The notes: a model not told the origin generated them from the letters alone. A stretch of DNA of 64,000 nucleotides from Epiperipatus broadwayi (GCA_028023455.1 JAQFVV010012395.1:10722154-10786153), one strand, 5' to 3'. Positions 38,101 through 51,217 are shown, numbered from the stretch's first letter. Made by a program: numbers and translations.

Positions 38101-40529
38101 GGAACAAGGCTTAATAAAAGAAAATTGTTTATCCTAAGAGTTATTAATTAATAAAAATGAAATAATTAAGAATTGATAAAAGTTTTATAGATTAAACATT
38201 TTTTAAACAGATTTATAATAATTTTAGTTAAAAAGTTTATTTTTCCTTTTTTTTTTTTTTCTACAAACTAAAATAACATTGACTAACTATAATAGATGCA
38301 AAACTATTAATGTGTGCATGTATAAATATATAATACAAGCATATTTTTAAAAAAACTTAAGAACTGAAATAAGCTTGTGCTTTGCCAATCATGAAATATT
38401 TTTAAATAATTTAAATATTGAGATAGAACAATTCTATCTCAGTATAATACAATTTTTGGGAATGTTTTTTAGGCTGTTTAATTTTTATAATTTTGCTAGC
38501 AAAAACATTCCTAATACTGATATATGTGCATTTGAAGGAAACCCTGCATAGAAAATTTGATTATAATAACATATTATAATCTACATTTATATATGAAGTA
38601 AAATTTGATTCACAACATAATGCAGGGTATGAACTACTTCACAATAAAATTCAAGAAATGAAAAGGTCAGTTTGTTTTTTTAAGTCCGTCCGTCCATCCC
38701 CCCCACTCCAAAGTTTTCATAGTTGAATTATAAACTAAAAATTTCTCATTCTTTAATTAATAAATATTTTATATTAGTAATTACTATTATATAAATAAGT
38801 GAATACAATTACTATATTATTATTATTTTTTTTTTTATAAACTTATATATTTTTTACATGTACATATGCATTTCAATAGAACACAAATTACTCTATGGTA
38901 TAACAATTGTTTTTGCATATATGTATAATCAGATTATCATCACATCTTAATTAATCTGCAAGTATATGATTACTATACACCTAAATATATTTTTAAAGAA
39001 TAATGTAAGTAGTGCAAATTTTATTTTGCAATGAATCTATTATTAAATATATTCATCTCATCAAACTTCTATTAAAAATGCTTTGAATTTACTTATTTTG
39101 ATTCATAATTATAATATAGTATGTACGAATGAAGTCTAGCATAACCACGATGAAAATAATTTGATGAAAATAAATTATTTTCAGATAAATTATTTTCAGA
39201 CTGTTTTGAATTTGCTAAACAATCTTTCGGAGGTTTTGAAGATATTTTGTCTGTCATTTAAATATACTTTAGCACTGTTGGAAAATTAATGTAACTATTT
39301 TGAGTAAAAAAAAATTTAAATTCATTATTTGTAAGTTGTAATATATGCTTTACATTCTCAAAGATTGAAAGAAAAACCTTGATTTTTTTTTTTTTTTTTG
39401 ACAATACAAGCAAGGACAGAGTCGGGAAGCCAGTTAATTTTATTAAAATTATATGCTTTGATAATTAGACAAATAAGGAATAATAATACCACTAGTTTTT
39501 CAGTAGCAAATTCTTTTTCTCTCAACACAGTTATGTCACCTTGTGTAAGCTTTAATAATCAGTAGATGCTAGGAAGTAATACTTGTTTGATCTTTATCCA
39601 TGACTTTCATCAGTGAAGAGTTTTGAGTCTGGAAGCAGTGTACTTGCACCTTCTGGATCTAAGGCACTTTTTTTCCAGCAACTATTCTTTTTTATTTTAC
39701 TATCAAACCCTTAGCCTTAATTAAAACATTTTAATGTTTTCAATCTAGCCATCTTGCATATATTGTCATCTGAAACTAGTTCAATTTCTATCTATTACAG
39801 TGCCTTTAATTTCTTTTAATTACTATAGGCACCTCTATTCTTTGGCCAGAATTGATATAAAACAATGAAAATCACAAGACTCCAGCTTACATAATGCTGT
39901 TCAGTAGCAAATTCTTTTTCTCTAACCATAGTTATGCTTCTTAGTGTAAACTTTAGTAATCAGTAGATGCCAGCTAGTAATGCTTGTTAAATCCTTATCC
40001 AGTGCTGTCCCATCTAATATCTCCATATTAGTTTCTAGTTGATGCACTATTCCAAATTCAAAGCTTCTTACTGATTAAAGCCATAAGCTTGAAACTAGTT
40101 TGGGAATATTAGTCAAGACAGTACTGGATTAGGATTTATTCGAGGACTATTATCTGGGATCTGTTGATAACTAAAGCTTTCATTAGAAGGCATAACCACA
40201 GTAAGAGAAATTTGCTATTGAACAACATTGTATAAACTATGATCATATGATATTTTTTTTTATTGGCTTTATCACTAGTTTCGTCATATAACGTTACTAT
40301 TGCCATTTTTAAATAATAAATAAAGCTATAAGTAAGAAAAAAAATAGCAATTAATTATGTGCAAAATATCAACTAAATTGTCTATGGTACTAATAGAAAT
40401 TCTGATTTAATATGTTTTATTAATAGTTTTTGATATTATTACTGCTTTTTATCATTTTAATTGATTTCTAATTTTAATAGTATGCATTATTGTAAGTTTG
40501 TTATTTTATTTTTTGTCTCTCTAATCAAG
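35154..40529 (+). other. Cbl intron of 5,376 bp
   Basis: The donor is GTAAGT and the acceptor is a T-rich tract with AATCAAG. It holds a SINE scrap (about 35215), an unexplained segment at 36470-37870 whose 85-codon minus frame (37712-37455) looks fortuitous, and the foldback repeat at 39.5 kb. A perfect 9-bp hairpin (GAGATAGAA/TTCTATCTC) lies at about 38420-38441. The rest is A+T-rich. Confidence 0.75.
39498..40260. repeat. Foldback repeat distantly related to family A
   Basis: CAGTAGCAAATTCTTTTTCT recurs at 39498 and 39901 in direct orientation, each followed by GTTATG, GTGTAA and AATCAGTAGATGC. An inverted form (GAGAAATTTGCTATTGAA, AAGGCATAACC) lies at about 40170-40220. The piece CTTTCATCAGTGAAGAG with CTTGCACCTTCTGGATC resembles family A's TTGTCATTGAGGAG and CTGCACC blocks. 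It is older and more diverged than the 17.5-kb copies. Confidence 0.6.
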
Positions 40530-40749
40530 CTACCTATATCCAGATGGTCGTAATGTAAACCCAGATTTGAGTTGGGCAGTGCAGGCCACTCCTGAAGATC
40601 ATATCAAAGTTACCCAGGAGCAGTATGAGCTTTATTGTGAGATGGGCTCTACATTCCAGCTGTGTAAAATATGTGCAGAGAACGACAAAGACATTCGGAT
40701 CGAGCCTTGTGGGCATCTTCTATGTACACCTTGTTTGACATCTTGGCAG
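40530..40749 (+). CDS. Cbl: Cbl E3 ubiquitin ligase, SH2 end, linker and RING start
   Basis: The first C completes Phe. The 73 codons begin [15 protein letters not shown] and end [13 protein letters not shown] at TGGCAG, followed by the donor GTAAAT; the exon ends on a codon boundary. It contains the linker helix with both regulatory tyrosines ([13 protein letters not shown], human Y368 and Y371). It also encodes the first part of the C3HC4 RING: CKIC, the C-G-H of [11 protein letters not shown], and the E2-contact Trp of SWQ (human W408). All zinc ligands expected up to here are present. Confidence 0.97.
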
Positions 40750-41110
40750 GTAAATATAAAGTTGTTGTTTTTTATTGAAAAAAATAATATATATGCCTGA
40801 TTTATATTTAAGAAATTCACTGTTCTTCCAAATTTTAAAAAGTTTCAAGGCATATTGTAAAATATTTTTGTCATTAAAGACTATTTCAAGTGCTTTGATA
40901 ATTTTAATTAGTCATCATTCTTACATTTAATTGTCTCTAGAAGATTAAAATTATAAGGCTAAAAATTGTATTAAACAAAAGTACAGTACTAGAAATTTTG
41001 ACAAATTAAGAATATTTCACTAAGGTATCCATAAATTATTTAAATTCTAATTATCAATAAAGCAAGTTATATATAACATGACATTGCGTTTATAAGCTTG
41101 TCTTTATAAA

Positions 41111-41178
41111 AATGAAATACAGAGAGCATACCAATTGCTCAAACAAGCTCTTAATTGGTACTCTCTTTGTATTTTATT
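41111..41178 (+). ncRNA. Pre-miRNA-like hairpin, candidate only
   Basis: The arms AAATACAGAGAGCATACCAATT (split here as 41115-41124 and 41125-41136) and AATTGGTACT/CTCTTTGTATTT (41153-41174) pair at 20 of 22 positions with one G-U and a two-base internal mismatch. The stem extends about four more pairs below. The loop is 16 nt. Size and shape fit an intronic miRNA precursor, but inverted repeats of similar length occur elsewhere in this window, so a small foldback transposon relic is equally possible. Confidence 0.25.
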
Positions 41179-42486
41179 ATTTAAATTCAAAAACTGAAAA
41201 TAATTTAACATGAAAATATGAAAAGAAAAAAAATATTTCATTCATTAGCAAAAAAATTTATTAATTTCAAAATTGATCATTTCAAGCTATTTGTTAGTTA
41301 AAATCTATTAGATATTTGTTATTTTAAATATTATGATTTTTATAAAATTATTTTTTAAATATTGTAATATATGCTATCAGTATAATATTTCTATACTTTT
41401 ATGTTGATTATATTTATCTAATGTTGAATTTAATACTTTCTGGAATTTTCAGTGAATAAATGAAACCTCCTTCCAAAGATTGTTAAGCTGTAAATTATAT
41501 TTGATATCACCTAATTTTTGATTTTTTTTAAAAAAGAAGATATACTGTATTTACAAGAGTTTGCATTTTATGACATTCAATGTAAAAATCAGGATTAGAC
41601 ATACAATTGGCAGTATCATATAGTTTTTTGTAAAATGCTAATTTGTGTAGACATTTATGTCATTAGTAACTTCAAAAATTTGAAATTCATTTATATACAC
41701 TTGAAATTTGTAGAACTTTAGCTAATTACTTATTATATTTAGGAGCAGATATCGCTATCATGGATTCAGAGAATTTAGATTGTATTAAACATAAAGTGTT
41801 TTAAGGCTGTTATTAAATGAATGATAACTTATGCACAGTTTAGTAGAATAGCAATTCAGTATGGAATTTTAAATGATATTTATTATTTTAATACACTTAC
41901 AAATATTTTTAGTAGTGATGATATTTTGACAAATTGAAGTGAATTTTTACATTATTTAATTCAATACTAATACTAGCACATAGATATTGGAATATGTTAA
42001 AAACAATATTATATAATCCATAACGTAATTTGAGGGAAAATTCAAAAAGACTATTCTAATGCTTAATTGATCCTAGCTTGATTTTTTATTTTTTGAAATG
42101 TGGTTTTTTTCAGTACACTAGAGTAAATATGTTTGAAGATTATATTTATATGATTGTATATAAAATTCGTTTTTGTTACATAAATTCAATAAATATAATT
42201 TAATACTTACTATTAATTCTTGTATTGTTATAGAGAAATTGAATCAAAATTTTTTTCCTTAATAATAAGATATTCATTCTTCTAAGAATCTATATTAATT
42301 TTTTTTTTTTTTTAAATTTCATTCATCGTTATGATATATATATATATCACTTGAGTTAAAAATTAAATATTTTAAATAAGCTTCTATTAGGCCTTTGGTT
42401 TTTAAACTTTTAAAATATTATTATTTTTGATATAATTTTTAGTTTTGACTATGTGAGAGTTTATATTTTTTTTGCTTTAATTGTGT

Positions 42487-42492
42487 CAGCAG
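42487..42492 (+). promoter_or_regulatory. NAGNAG tandem splice acceptor
   Basis: CAGCAG precedes the exon. Use of the second AG gives SWQ-DSEGQGC, which matches the human spacing (SWQ-ESEGQGC). Use of the first AG inserts one Gln in the RING, between the Trp/Gln of the E2-contact region and the final zinc-ligand pair. The frame is kept either way. Confidence 0.7.
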
Positions 42493-42654
42493 GATTCAGA
42501 AGGCCAAGGCTGTCCTTTCTGTAGAACGGAAATTAAAGGTACAGAACAAGTTGTGGTAGATCCTTTTGATCCTAATGGAGAAAAACGAATCTATAGAGAT
42601 AAAGCTTCCAGTACAGGAAATCTAGTGGACATAGAAGATGATGACTCATGTGAA
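42493..42654 (+). CDS. Cbl: Cbl E3 ubiquitin ligase, RING end and acidic tail
   Basis: The 54 codons begin DSEGQGCPFCRTEIKGTEQV and end VDIEDDDSCE, followed by the strong donor GTAAGT. CPFC supplies the last zinc ligands and the Arg after it corresponds to human R420. TEIKGTE then VVDPFDPNG is the conserved RING tail, with Thr where human has Cys after that Arg. An acidic stretch (DIEDDD) begins the poorly conserved C-terminal half. I took the second acceptor AG because it preserves RING spacing. If the donor is not used, the frame runs only 19 codons further, to a TAG at 42712-42714, which would give a short Cbl lacking the Pro-rich tail. Confidence 0.95.
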
Positions 42655-43428
42655 GTAAGTTTTTGTGTATATACATATACAAACTCCAAATATATACATA
42701 TAGATTGCTTTTAGCATAAATTACTCGCTAGAACTTAATGACATACATTTATGAATCTAAATAACTTCTGATTTTATAATTCATAGTCCGCATGGAAATC
42801 AGCATGTGCTTATCAAAAATAACCAAACAATGTATTAATTTTCAGAATCATCACTTGTTTTGGACTTCAGTTTAAAATTTGTGATATTTACAAAGCTCTC
42901 TGATACTAACTTTTTATAGTATGCATTGTTTTGAAAAGTCTAATGTTTAGATTTGGTTATAATATTAATATTGTTAATGGAATGAAGTTAACATATAGTC
43001 TTATTGATGCTACCAAAAAAAAGTAATGAAATGCAAAGTATTGATTGGCTGGCGATAAACATGCCTCATGTTGGGTAGACAAGACTGTAACAACTATATT
43101 AAAATAAAATCAAAATATGATATATGCATGCTTAAGTGTTTCGTAAAAAATAATGTATTACTTTAGCTTTGAGATTTCATCTATTTTCTAGTTATAGTAA
43201 CAACATGCGCATATTTTTATATTCCTTACAACCAAGTTCCAGAACTCAGTGTTAAGAATTAATTCTTTCAGCTAATGAAAACACAAGTTTAATATGTTAA
43301 TCACTTATAACCTACATATAAAGAAAAAAACATTAAATTGAAAAGAAAGATATAAAATTATATTTTTAATTAACAAAAAAGTTATTTAATTAATAATGTA
43401 TTTTTCCATATATATATTGTAACGGGCA
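42655..43428 (+). other. Sequence following the last Cbl exon seen
   Basis: It begins with the donor GTAAGT, so it is probably intron. No further Cbl exon (proline-rich or UBA segment) was recognised from here to 64000. Confidence 0.5.
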
Positions 43429-45500
43429 CATACGACGTTACATTATTTTTTTTATTAGTAAAACATAAAAAAAAATAAAAGTTCGCAAATAAAACTTCTT
43501 TTTTTAAGAATTAAAAATTGAAAATTAAAATTCTATACTAAACTCATATATATATATAAAATCGCACAGATGAAAAAAATTATTAAAAAAAGAAACTTTA
43601 TTAAAAATAGAAAGAGTATTTTAAAAGCCAAAAACTTAAAAAGATTTAAAGATAAAAATATATCTAAGTTTGTACAAAACAAATTAATTAATGTTATTGA
43701 AAAAATGGAAATGATTATTTTAATTAGTCCAAGTGAACTAGCCCTTGGGCATTTAAATGTATAAGCAACGGTCAGATAGGAAAACAATAGAAATAATGGC
43801 CAATGAAAGAGAACCATCGGGGAATCGGACCTCAACGGAAGGATCATCATCATCGATGACGTAATGTCCATTGGATCCTAAAGTTACATATAAAAGAAAA
43901 AGTTTGATAATAAAATTTTTAGTGAATGAAGAAAATTAGAGGAAAAGATGGGACTATATGTGTTAGTGCAGAGTTGAAGGAGAAGGGATTGAAAAGACGC
44001 ACTCTTCAATCCCTTCAGTTTTGTCAAAAAAAAAAGAAATGACATCATTTTTCCTATATTGAGGACCACAGGACATCGGGGGAATTAACGCTGGCATCCA
44101 AATGGCAAGCAACTGCAAGAAATTAGAAATTACGGGCTTGTTAAAACCATAAGAACTTTATGAACTCTAAGCTTTAAATCTATCCTAAAACTCCAGTATA
44201 CTAAACAGTAAGAACTTTAATTTTAAAACTTGTTCCGTCTTTAAAATAATTGAAATAGAATCCTATCTGACCAACTTTATTTATTAATAAGTAATTTTAA
44301 TTTGATGTATTTCTTTTGTAAAATCATTTCCATATTTTTTTTTTTTTTGTTCTTTTAAGTTTTTATTATGATTTTTGTTTTTCGCTAATTTAATATTATA
44401 TAAATGTTAAACTTAAGTCGGGCGTGAATGGCTATATAGATTTGTAAAGTTATATTAGGGGAGGGTAATCTTAGGTTATTTGTTTCATAGTTAAATTAGG
44501 TCAATGCATTGGATATATTGGTGTAATTAGTAGATGTAGTACGAGATTCGCTATGGGCAGAATCGTTTTATACGCCGCACACTTCCTTTTTGCCTATGGA
44601 ATGCGATCGTAAGTCGGCAAAATGACCGCAGTCCTTTCTATGGAGTTTTTTTTTTTTTATTGCTCTTCTCGTCAGATAGATGTGGTATTCCTATCTGTCA
44701 AGAGGCAATTTCTTCTCTTAACCTTTTGTGCTGCCGTATTCGTATTACATTGAATACATCGATATATCAGATGGATTGACGTTGGTTTGACTGCGAACTT
44801 TTGGCCTAAGGTTAAATAAGGATAGAATTTTTTTTTTTCAAATGCAAATCTATGTAGTCAATTCATACTCGACACTCTAAATAAAAATGTATTAAATTTA
44901 AGTTGAGTATGGACGTTGCATGGATTCGTTAGCGGTTAATTATGTTGTGGTTTTCATATTTGGTTAGAATATATAAGTCATCGATGTCAATGCGGTATCT
45001 TATGATTAATGCCATTGGGTTTCTTGTATTCCCTCTGCAATTGACGGTATCAATGACTTTGTATTTTGATTGGTTATGTTTATTTCGAGATGTTTTTAAC
45101 CGTGGAATCTATGCAGCCGATCGATACTCAACATTATAAAACAAACCTTTATAAATCCATCTGTGCGAACTTATAAAAATTAAAATGTAAATTAAAATTA
45201 AAGTTAAAAATGTAAGTTAAATTTTAAAATGTAAACATACTAAAATAATAATGCTAAATTATATATATATGTGCGTAAATAAATGTTTGTGGGTATAATT
45301 ACTGGCAGTGGCTTATTTTAGTCTTTTGTAAAATTATTCTTAGATAAGAATTTATAAAATATAAATCTCTGCTATTCCACTGAGCTAGTGACAATGGGCT
45401 AACGACCGGAATCAACCAATATAATTTTTTTTTTTTTTAACTTACATATCTGCCTACTATATAAATTTTCTAGGTTCAAATGCCTAGTGGCGCCCTGTAG
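43429..45500. mobile_element. LTR-retroelement-like debris
   Basis: It starts with TGTAACG, 11 bases, CGTTACA, the terminal inverted motif often seen at LTR ends. A markedly less AT-rich region follows (44440-45160), in which CTATGTAGTCAATTCATACT (about 44849) and CTATGCAGCCGATCGATACT (about 45109) are diverged copies about 260 bp apart, each before an A-rich stretch. Frames here are short, with no gag, pol or integrase motif. At 45361-45405 the minus strand carries a perfect A-box (TAGCTCAGTGG), but no B-box was found at the right distance. Confidence 0.3.
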
Positions 45501-47379
45501 TGCAGATTACATTAAGTCTCCTATTCTCCAGATCGTTATAATATATATATATATAACAATACAATAATATATAATATTAAATATATTTGATTCAATATTT
45601 AAAATTATTAAATATAGTGAAATTAAACAAATAGTTTAAATTAAAAAATATTAAAATGTTTAGCGTTTTTTTTATCCTAACTATTTCATGAATAAATCAG
45701 TTGTTCAGTACTTGTTAAAAAAGTTTTCTCCATGGCAAATCTCCAGAAATTTAACTGTTTGTTGGCACAGTCTTGATTTTAATTTGACATTTTCCTTTAT
45801 CCTGTAAATAAAATTAATAACTAGACTTGTTTCTAATATCTATGTATGTGTGTGTGAAAGAGTTTCTAAATATTCTATTAACAATTCAAGAAAGATAAAT
45901 CCTTTTGAAATATTAAGTAGTTTTTCCCATGCTTGAAGTATTGAAAGAAATCCTCAGGAAGCTTTGTTGAACTAGTTGTTTTAAGTTGAGGTAGGACTTC
46001 TTTTTGATGGAATTCTTTTAGGTCAATCACCAGGAAAGATCGGCTGATAATTCAAAAAATATCTAGTCAGTTATCATTGTTAATGTGCAGGTAAAACCTT
46101 AATAAATTCTCTTAACAATTAGTCACTTTGATAAGAACTTTTTAACTATATAAGGGACCTAGGAACTATATTGAATTTTTAAAAAACTGACTTGAGATAC
46201 AGATTTCACAATAACTTCAGTTTTAATAATATTGAAGCAAAATGCTACTTATTGACAGAAAATAGAAAAACTAAGGAAAACAATAAGATTATATCAACCA
46301 AAAAAAAAAATTGAAAAGGTCTCTATAAGAGATGAAAACCAGGTTGATAATTAAATAATTATAAATATAATTAGTTGTTTGTTTCAATTTTATTTAGATT
46401 GATTATTCTATTAAGTATATATCAATAACAAGATTGTGGACAAATAATTATTTTTATATTGGATATTTGACCATTGTATATATTTTTCAATAAGGCTAAG
46501 ACAAATAGTGATTACCATTAAAAAAGTAAGGAAAAAAGAAATTTCAACATCTGAAATAATTATTGCTTGTTCATAATTTCTAATTTATCATTAGGTTTAA
46601 ATTACATCTTTATTGATAATTTCTTTGTATTCCTCACAAAATTCTTATTCAAACCATATATAATACTTTTTACTTGAGATAATCCATAGCTTCAGAATCT
46701 CTAAAAATAGTCGCATAAGAATTCTTCATTTTTATCGTGTACCCCAAAAGTTAACAAATCTCAAGGCATCAATAAGGAAAAGATTCATCCTAATAAAAGA
46801 TACAAAATAAATTATTTCCAAAAGGTGAATATTCATTTGTCATTATAGCAATTGGCTTCTTGTCTATCCAAAACTAGAAATTGAAGGCTACTGTCTGTAT
46901 CAATGATAAAATGAGTTTCATTTCTTTATTTTATATTTTTTGTGGACATCAGTGATGTTTACATTCTTTGTACACACCAATGATGCTATTTTGTTATATT
47001 TATTGTCCCACAAAGATATAATTTATTTGCATATAGCTCATTTGCTAGCTATAAACTTGAAAATAATGTGATGCAAGATGTAACAAAAGTACTGACTCCA
47101 TAGCATAAGTACCAAGGCATAGGCAAGAATCAGGATTTGATTCTTTGCTTGCATACAATTCCATGTGGTATACATAACCATTGTGGTTATCACCACACAC
47201 ACCACTTGAAACCTTTCTCTATTGATTTTAAGAGTTTATATTTTCATATGGTACTATACCCAGTAAATTTTGTGATTGCTTTATCAACTGCAACCTTTCT
47301 GTACATCTGATAATCAGTCTTAAAATTTGCATTGCACTGCTCTATAATATCTTAATTTTATATATAAAAATCATTACTT
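45501..47379. other. A+T-rich DNA, nothing recognised
   Basis: No exon, element boundary or RNA gene seen; AT microsatellite at 45541-45553. Confidence 0.5.
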
Positions 47380-47384
47380 GTTAT

Positions 47385-47770
47385 ACAGACTTAGAGTGCA
47401 GACATGCTAATACAAATATAAACACACTAATAAATTATTAAACCATTTGAGAATCATTATGTCTATAAAATAAGGTTGCATCTTTCTTAGATCAGATCCC
47501 CAAAATTATATTTTACATAAACATCTACATTATATTTGAATACAAGTCGAATTTGTATACTACACACAGTAATGCGAACACAAACATATTAATAAATTAT
47601 AATTTATAAAAATAATAAAACTATGCAAATAATAGAAAAATTAAAATTGAATACTTACAAGCCCCAAAATTACATTATACATAAATCATTGTTATATTTG
47701 AATATAAATATAATTTATATACTACACACACTAATACAAATGCAAACACATTAATAAATTATAATTTATC
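47385..47770. repeat. ~160-bp degenerate tandem repeat
   Basis: Units at about 47500-47610 and 47662-47770 share CCCCAAAATTA, TACATAAA, TTATATTTGAATA, TATACTACACACA and TTAATAAATTATAATTTAT. A partial earlier unit (GCTAATACAAATATAAACAC) lies at about 47407-47440. Copies have diverged, so this is an old array. Confidence 0.7.
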
Positions 47771-50700
47771 AAATATTTTTTAAAAAATTAAATAATACTA
47801 TTTATTAATAGAAAAAATTAAAATACCAAAAAAAAAATTAAAATTGAATACTTACGATATTATTAGGATGAAAACCTTGAATCATTGAGGCATCTTTAAT
47901 CCATTTTACTACAGAGTCTTGCTGAAATGAAAATTGTGCTTTTGTCTTTTTTGTGCAATCTAGTAAACTGAGCAGAAAAGAAAAAAAATTAAATGAACCT
48001 ATTAATAAAAAGTCCAAATTTTATCCAATTTCAACATACAATACACCATTTTAAAAAGCAATTCAAACAGCAGAGAATGCCTGGATTTTTGTATACATTA
48101 TGCTTATAGTTTTCCCACAATTTTAAAAGGAAAGCACAATTTCAATGAATCAGCTGCTGCTAGAGCTATCATGCTACAGTCTGTGAAATAGTTAAAATGC
48201 CAATAGAAACTTATGAAAAACTAACTTTCAAATCTGAAAGTATCTTATATAGCAACCTATTTTTAATCACTGAAAAACATATGATGATTATTTATTATTA
48301 AAACAACAAACTGACGTCATTCTTTTACTATTTGCACTCGGAACATTTGATAATATAATTTATTAACTTTTTTATCAAAAGACTTATAATCATCAAAATA
48401 AAATAATTGATCAGTATTAACAGAATGTTTTATAATATATTCATTTCTTTAAATTGATATTATAAAAAAAATCTATTAGCTAGTTTTTTAAAGTCTAAAA
48501 TTAAATGAAGAAAAAAGAAATTGAAACTATGAAATTTTGTATGATCTAGACAGTACTTTAAAAGAATTTGGACTCATTTAGTTTTTCTGTGTGTCATCAT
48601 ATATAAACATTTATTAACAGGTTATATGACTGGAATGTCACAATATGTAAAATCACATAGTAAACTTATAATATCTATTAAACAGTACTTTTTTTAAATT
48701 GCTGTGTATGATTAAAATTTTTCATTTTGTAACATAAATATTTTTTTTTTTATGTAGATTATATTTATGATTGAATTATTAACTTTAAAAAATAAGATTT
48801 TTGGCTTAATCTAATGATAAGAAGGTATGAGACTCCAAAACCATTGTCTTATATTCATACCTTGTTTGAGCTTTCAATAATTAACTGGCATAAGAGCTTT
48901 GATTAATTTAATTTGTATTTCATATATACACTTATCCATGCTATTCAATCACATTATTCTTTTTTTGCAAAAAAATTTTAATATGGATATAATGATAATG
49001 AAAATTATCATTGATAAGGATAGAGAAATTAAAGATTTAAAGAGATTTAGAGTGTGGAATTAAAAATTATTCAGTTTTATAAAGAATTTGTCTTAGCTTA
49101 TATTTTCTACATAATAATATCATTATTGTAAAATAACTCTAGTGTCTAGCATAGAAACAGAATTTGAAAGTTATTTAAATTTGAATTTTAATTAATTTCA
49201 AATAAAAAAGATATTATACTGGGCAAATACTACAATAATAGTGCTGGGATATGCATTTTCTCGGTGCATAAATTAATGCTGCTAGAAAATAAAAAAATGT
49301 TAAGAGTAAAATTGGAAAGCTAAAAAAATAATCTCACATTTAATAAGAAAAAATAAAATCAGCAATTGCTTTCAGTGGGATTAATGAAGTTAGAATATAA
49401 CTGAGAAAAAGAAATTATTGCTTATAATTTTGGATATTAGCAAATTAAACATTACCTGAACCTAAGCTTATTTCAGTCTGTATTTGATAGCATAAACTCT
49501 ATGTTCATTCTGTCAAATTACTTAATGTAGAGTAAAGAAAAAATTCGTTTTTTTAATATTGGATATATGAGAGTTTCGATTTTAAAATGTCGAATGTCAT
49601 AGTTTCTGTGGAAGCTTAAAAACAACACTAAATTAATTTAAGTAAGAATTAATATGTGAGGATGACTGATTGAACAATTTTATTTTATATCTATTATGAC
49701 AATGTCCTGAGTTTTAGATCCAGGCTTGAGCTTGAAGATTTTTTTTAGATAAAAGATTTTATTTGCAAATGAAGACATTTTTAGATAGCTTACCTATTGA
49801 CAACTAGATAGCCATATGATAATAATATGTAAAGAAATATTCATCTATTTTTATGTCTTCCTGGATCAATCAGATGAGTATTGATTCACTGACCATAATA
49901 AAAATAAAAAAAAAACACAACTGAAATGTGATGTAACACTTACCATTGGTAAGAACTTCTATAATTATTGAATCCATTGTTTACCTTTAAATATTAATTA
50001 AAAATAAATGTAATCATAATATAAAGAATAGAAATGCTTTCTTTGATACAAATCTCTTTTGGGTGTAAGAATGATTTTACTTTTGGAAAAGATTATATAA
50101 ACTGAAAATAGATATTTTAAAGCGGAGAGATTTAAAATGTTTTTTTTTTTTCAAAAAAGTTATAAAGTAAAACAACATATCTGAAAATTATTACTTGTTA
50201 TTAAACAAATTATTTTTCCAATGATATGTTTATGTAAACAGTTGGAAATTTAGTTTTATATTTCTTGAATGCAAAAATGCTAACTTTTTAACTAACAACA
50301 TAAATGTTGTCTTCATTTGGAATTCATTAAGAAATGATACACAGTTGCTAAGTAAGCAATAGGATATTAGCAAATAACACCAGGAAGTCAATAGTGATCA
50401 CAGAATTAAAAAATTGGGAGAGAGAAAATCTTAGTTCACAGTACAGAACTTTAATGATGATTCATGAATAGAAATTAATAGCATGACCTCGCACTAACAG
50501 TAAGAATAAAAGGTTTGTTTATTGAATGTTTTGTGGATTGATTTCTTACCATAAGATAAAAATATATTGTTCAAAAGAATAAACAATTATTTGTAAAGAA
50601 GTAATTGCTGAAAACTAGAATGTGCTTGTAACAATTATTGAGTTATTATTAATAGGTGATAAAAAATATTTTGAAATGGCAAAAAATGTATATATAAGAA

Positions 50701-51215
50701 AAGCCAGAAATAATAAAATTGAAAATATGAAGATAATGTAAACTGTGCATATAATTAGAAATTCAAATGTTAGTAGTGAAAGAAGTGGTGCTAGTTTTGG
50801 ATAATTATATAGCTCTAATTGAGCACATAATATTTATTACATAAATATATTAATTTGATGACTAGGGTTTTGTTTGCAGCTATTCTGAGGAATTTGGGGG
50901 GGGGGTGTTTAGAATGATTTTTAAGATTAATGAGTTTGAGTTTATTATATTATTAGTGTGATAGAGAGATTTTGGTTATAGCTGCTGAAAGTAAGATTGA
51001 ACTCCAATAAAGAAGACTAGTTAGTCATTCTCCTCTAAATTTATATTTTTAAAATAAAATATTAAAAAATATAATGACCACCCTTATGATATAAACAAAC
51101 AGAATATGAACGTCATTATATATTATTGTATAAATACAATATAAAAATTCTAATAAAAAACACACAATTACTTCTCTATAAAGCTGCTTTAATATTTCAA
51201 ACAGCAGACTGGTTT
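47771..51215. other. A+T-rich DNA, nothing recognised
   Basis: No coding signal. A G-run lies at about 50898-50906. The rest is low-complexity A+T sequence. Confidence 0.5.
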
Positions 51216-51217
51216 TC

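Larger units (their letters stand above)
40750..42492 (+). other. Cbl intron of 1,743 bp
   Basis: The shortest intron seen in the gene. The donor is GTAAAT, and it ends in a T-rich tract and a doubled acceptor (TCAGCAG). It contains the hairpin at 41.1 kb. The rest is A+T-rich. Confidence 0.85.

Noticed and set aside
40632-40820. Minus-strand frames at 40534-40716 and 40632-40820
   Set aside because: These are antisense shadows of the conserved Cbl linker/RING exon.
43429-43453. TGTAACG...CGTTACA as a complete short element
   Set aside because: At 25 bp it is too short to be an element. It may be an LTR edge, but no partner end or target duplication was found.
43533-43871. 112-codon minus frame rich in Leu/Phe/Ile and the opposing 64-codon Lys-rich frame
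   Set aside because: The composition follows from A+T-rich DNA on both strands; there is no motif or start context and it lies in LTR-like debris.
45361-45405. Minus-strand tRNA-like start with perfect A-box TAGCTCAGTGG
   Set aside because: No B-box or acceptor pairing at tRNA distance; kept only as a note within the LTR-like debris.
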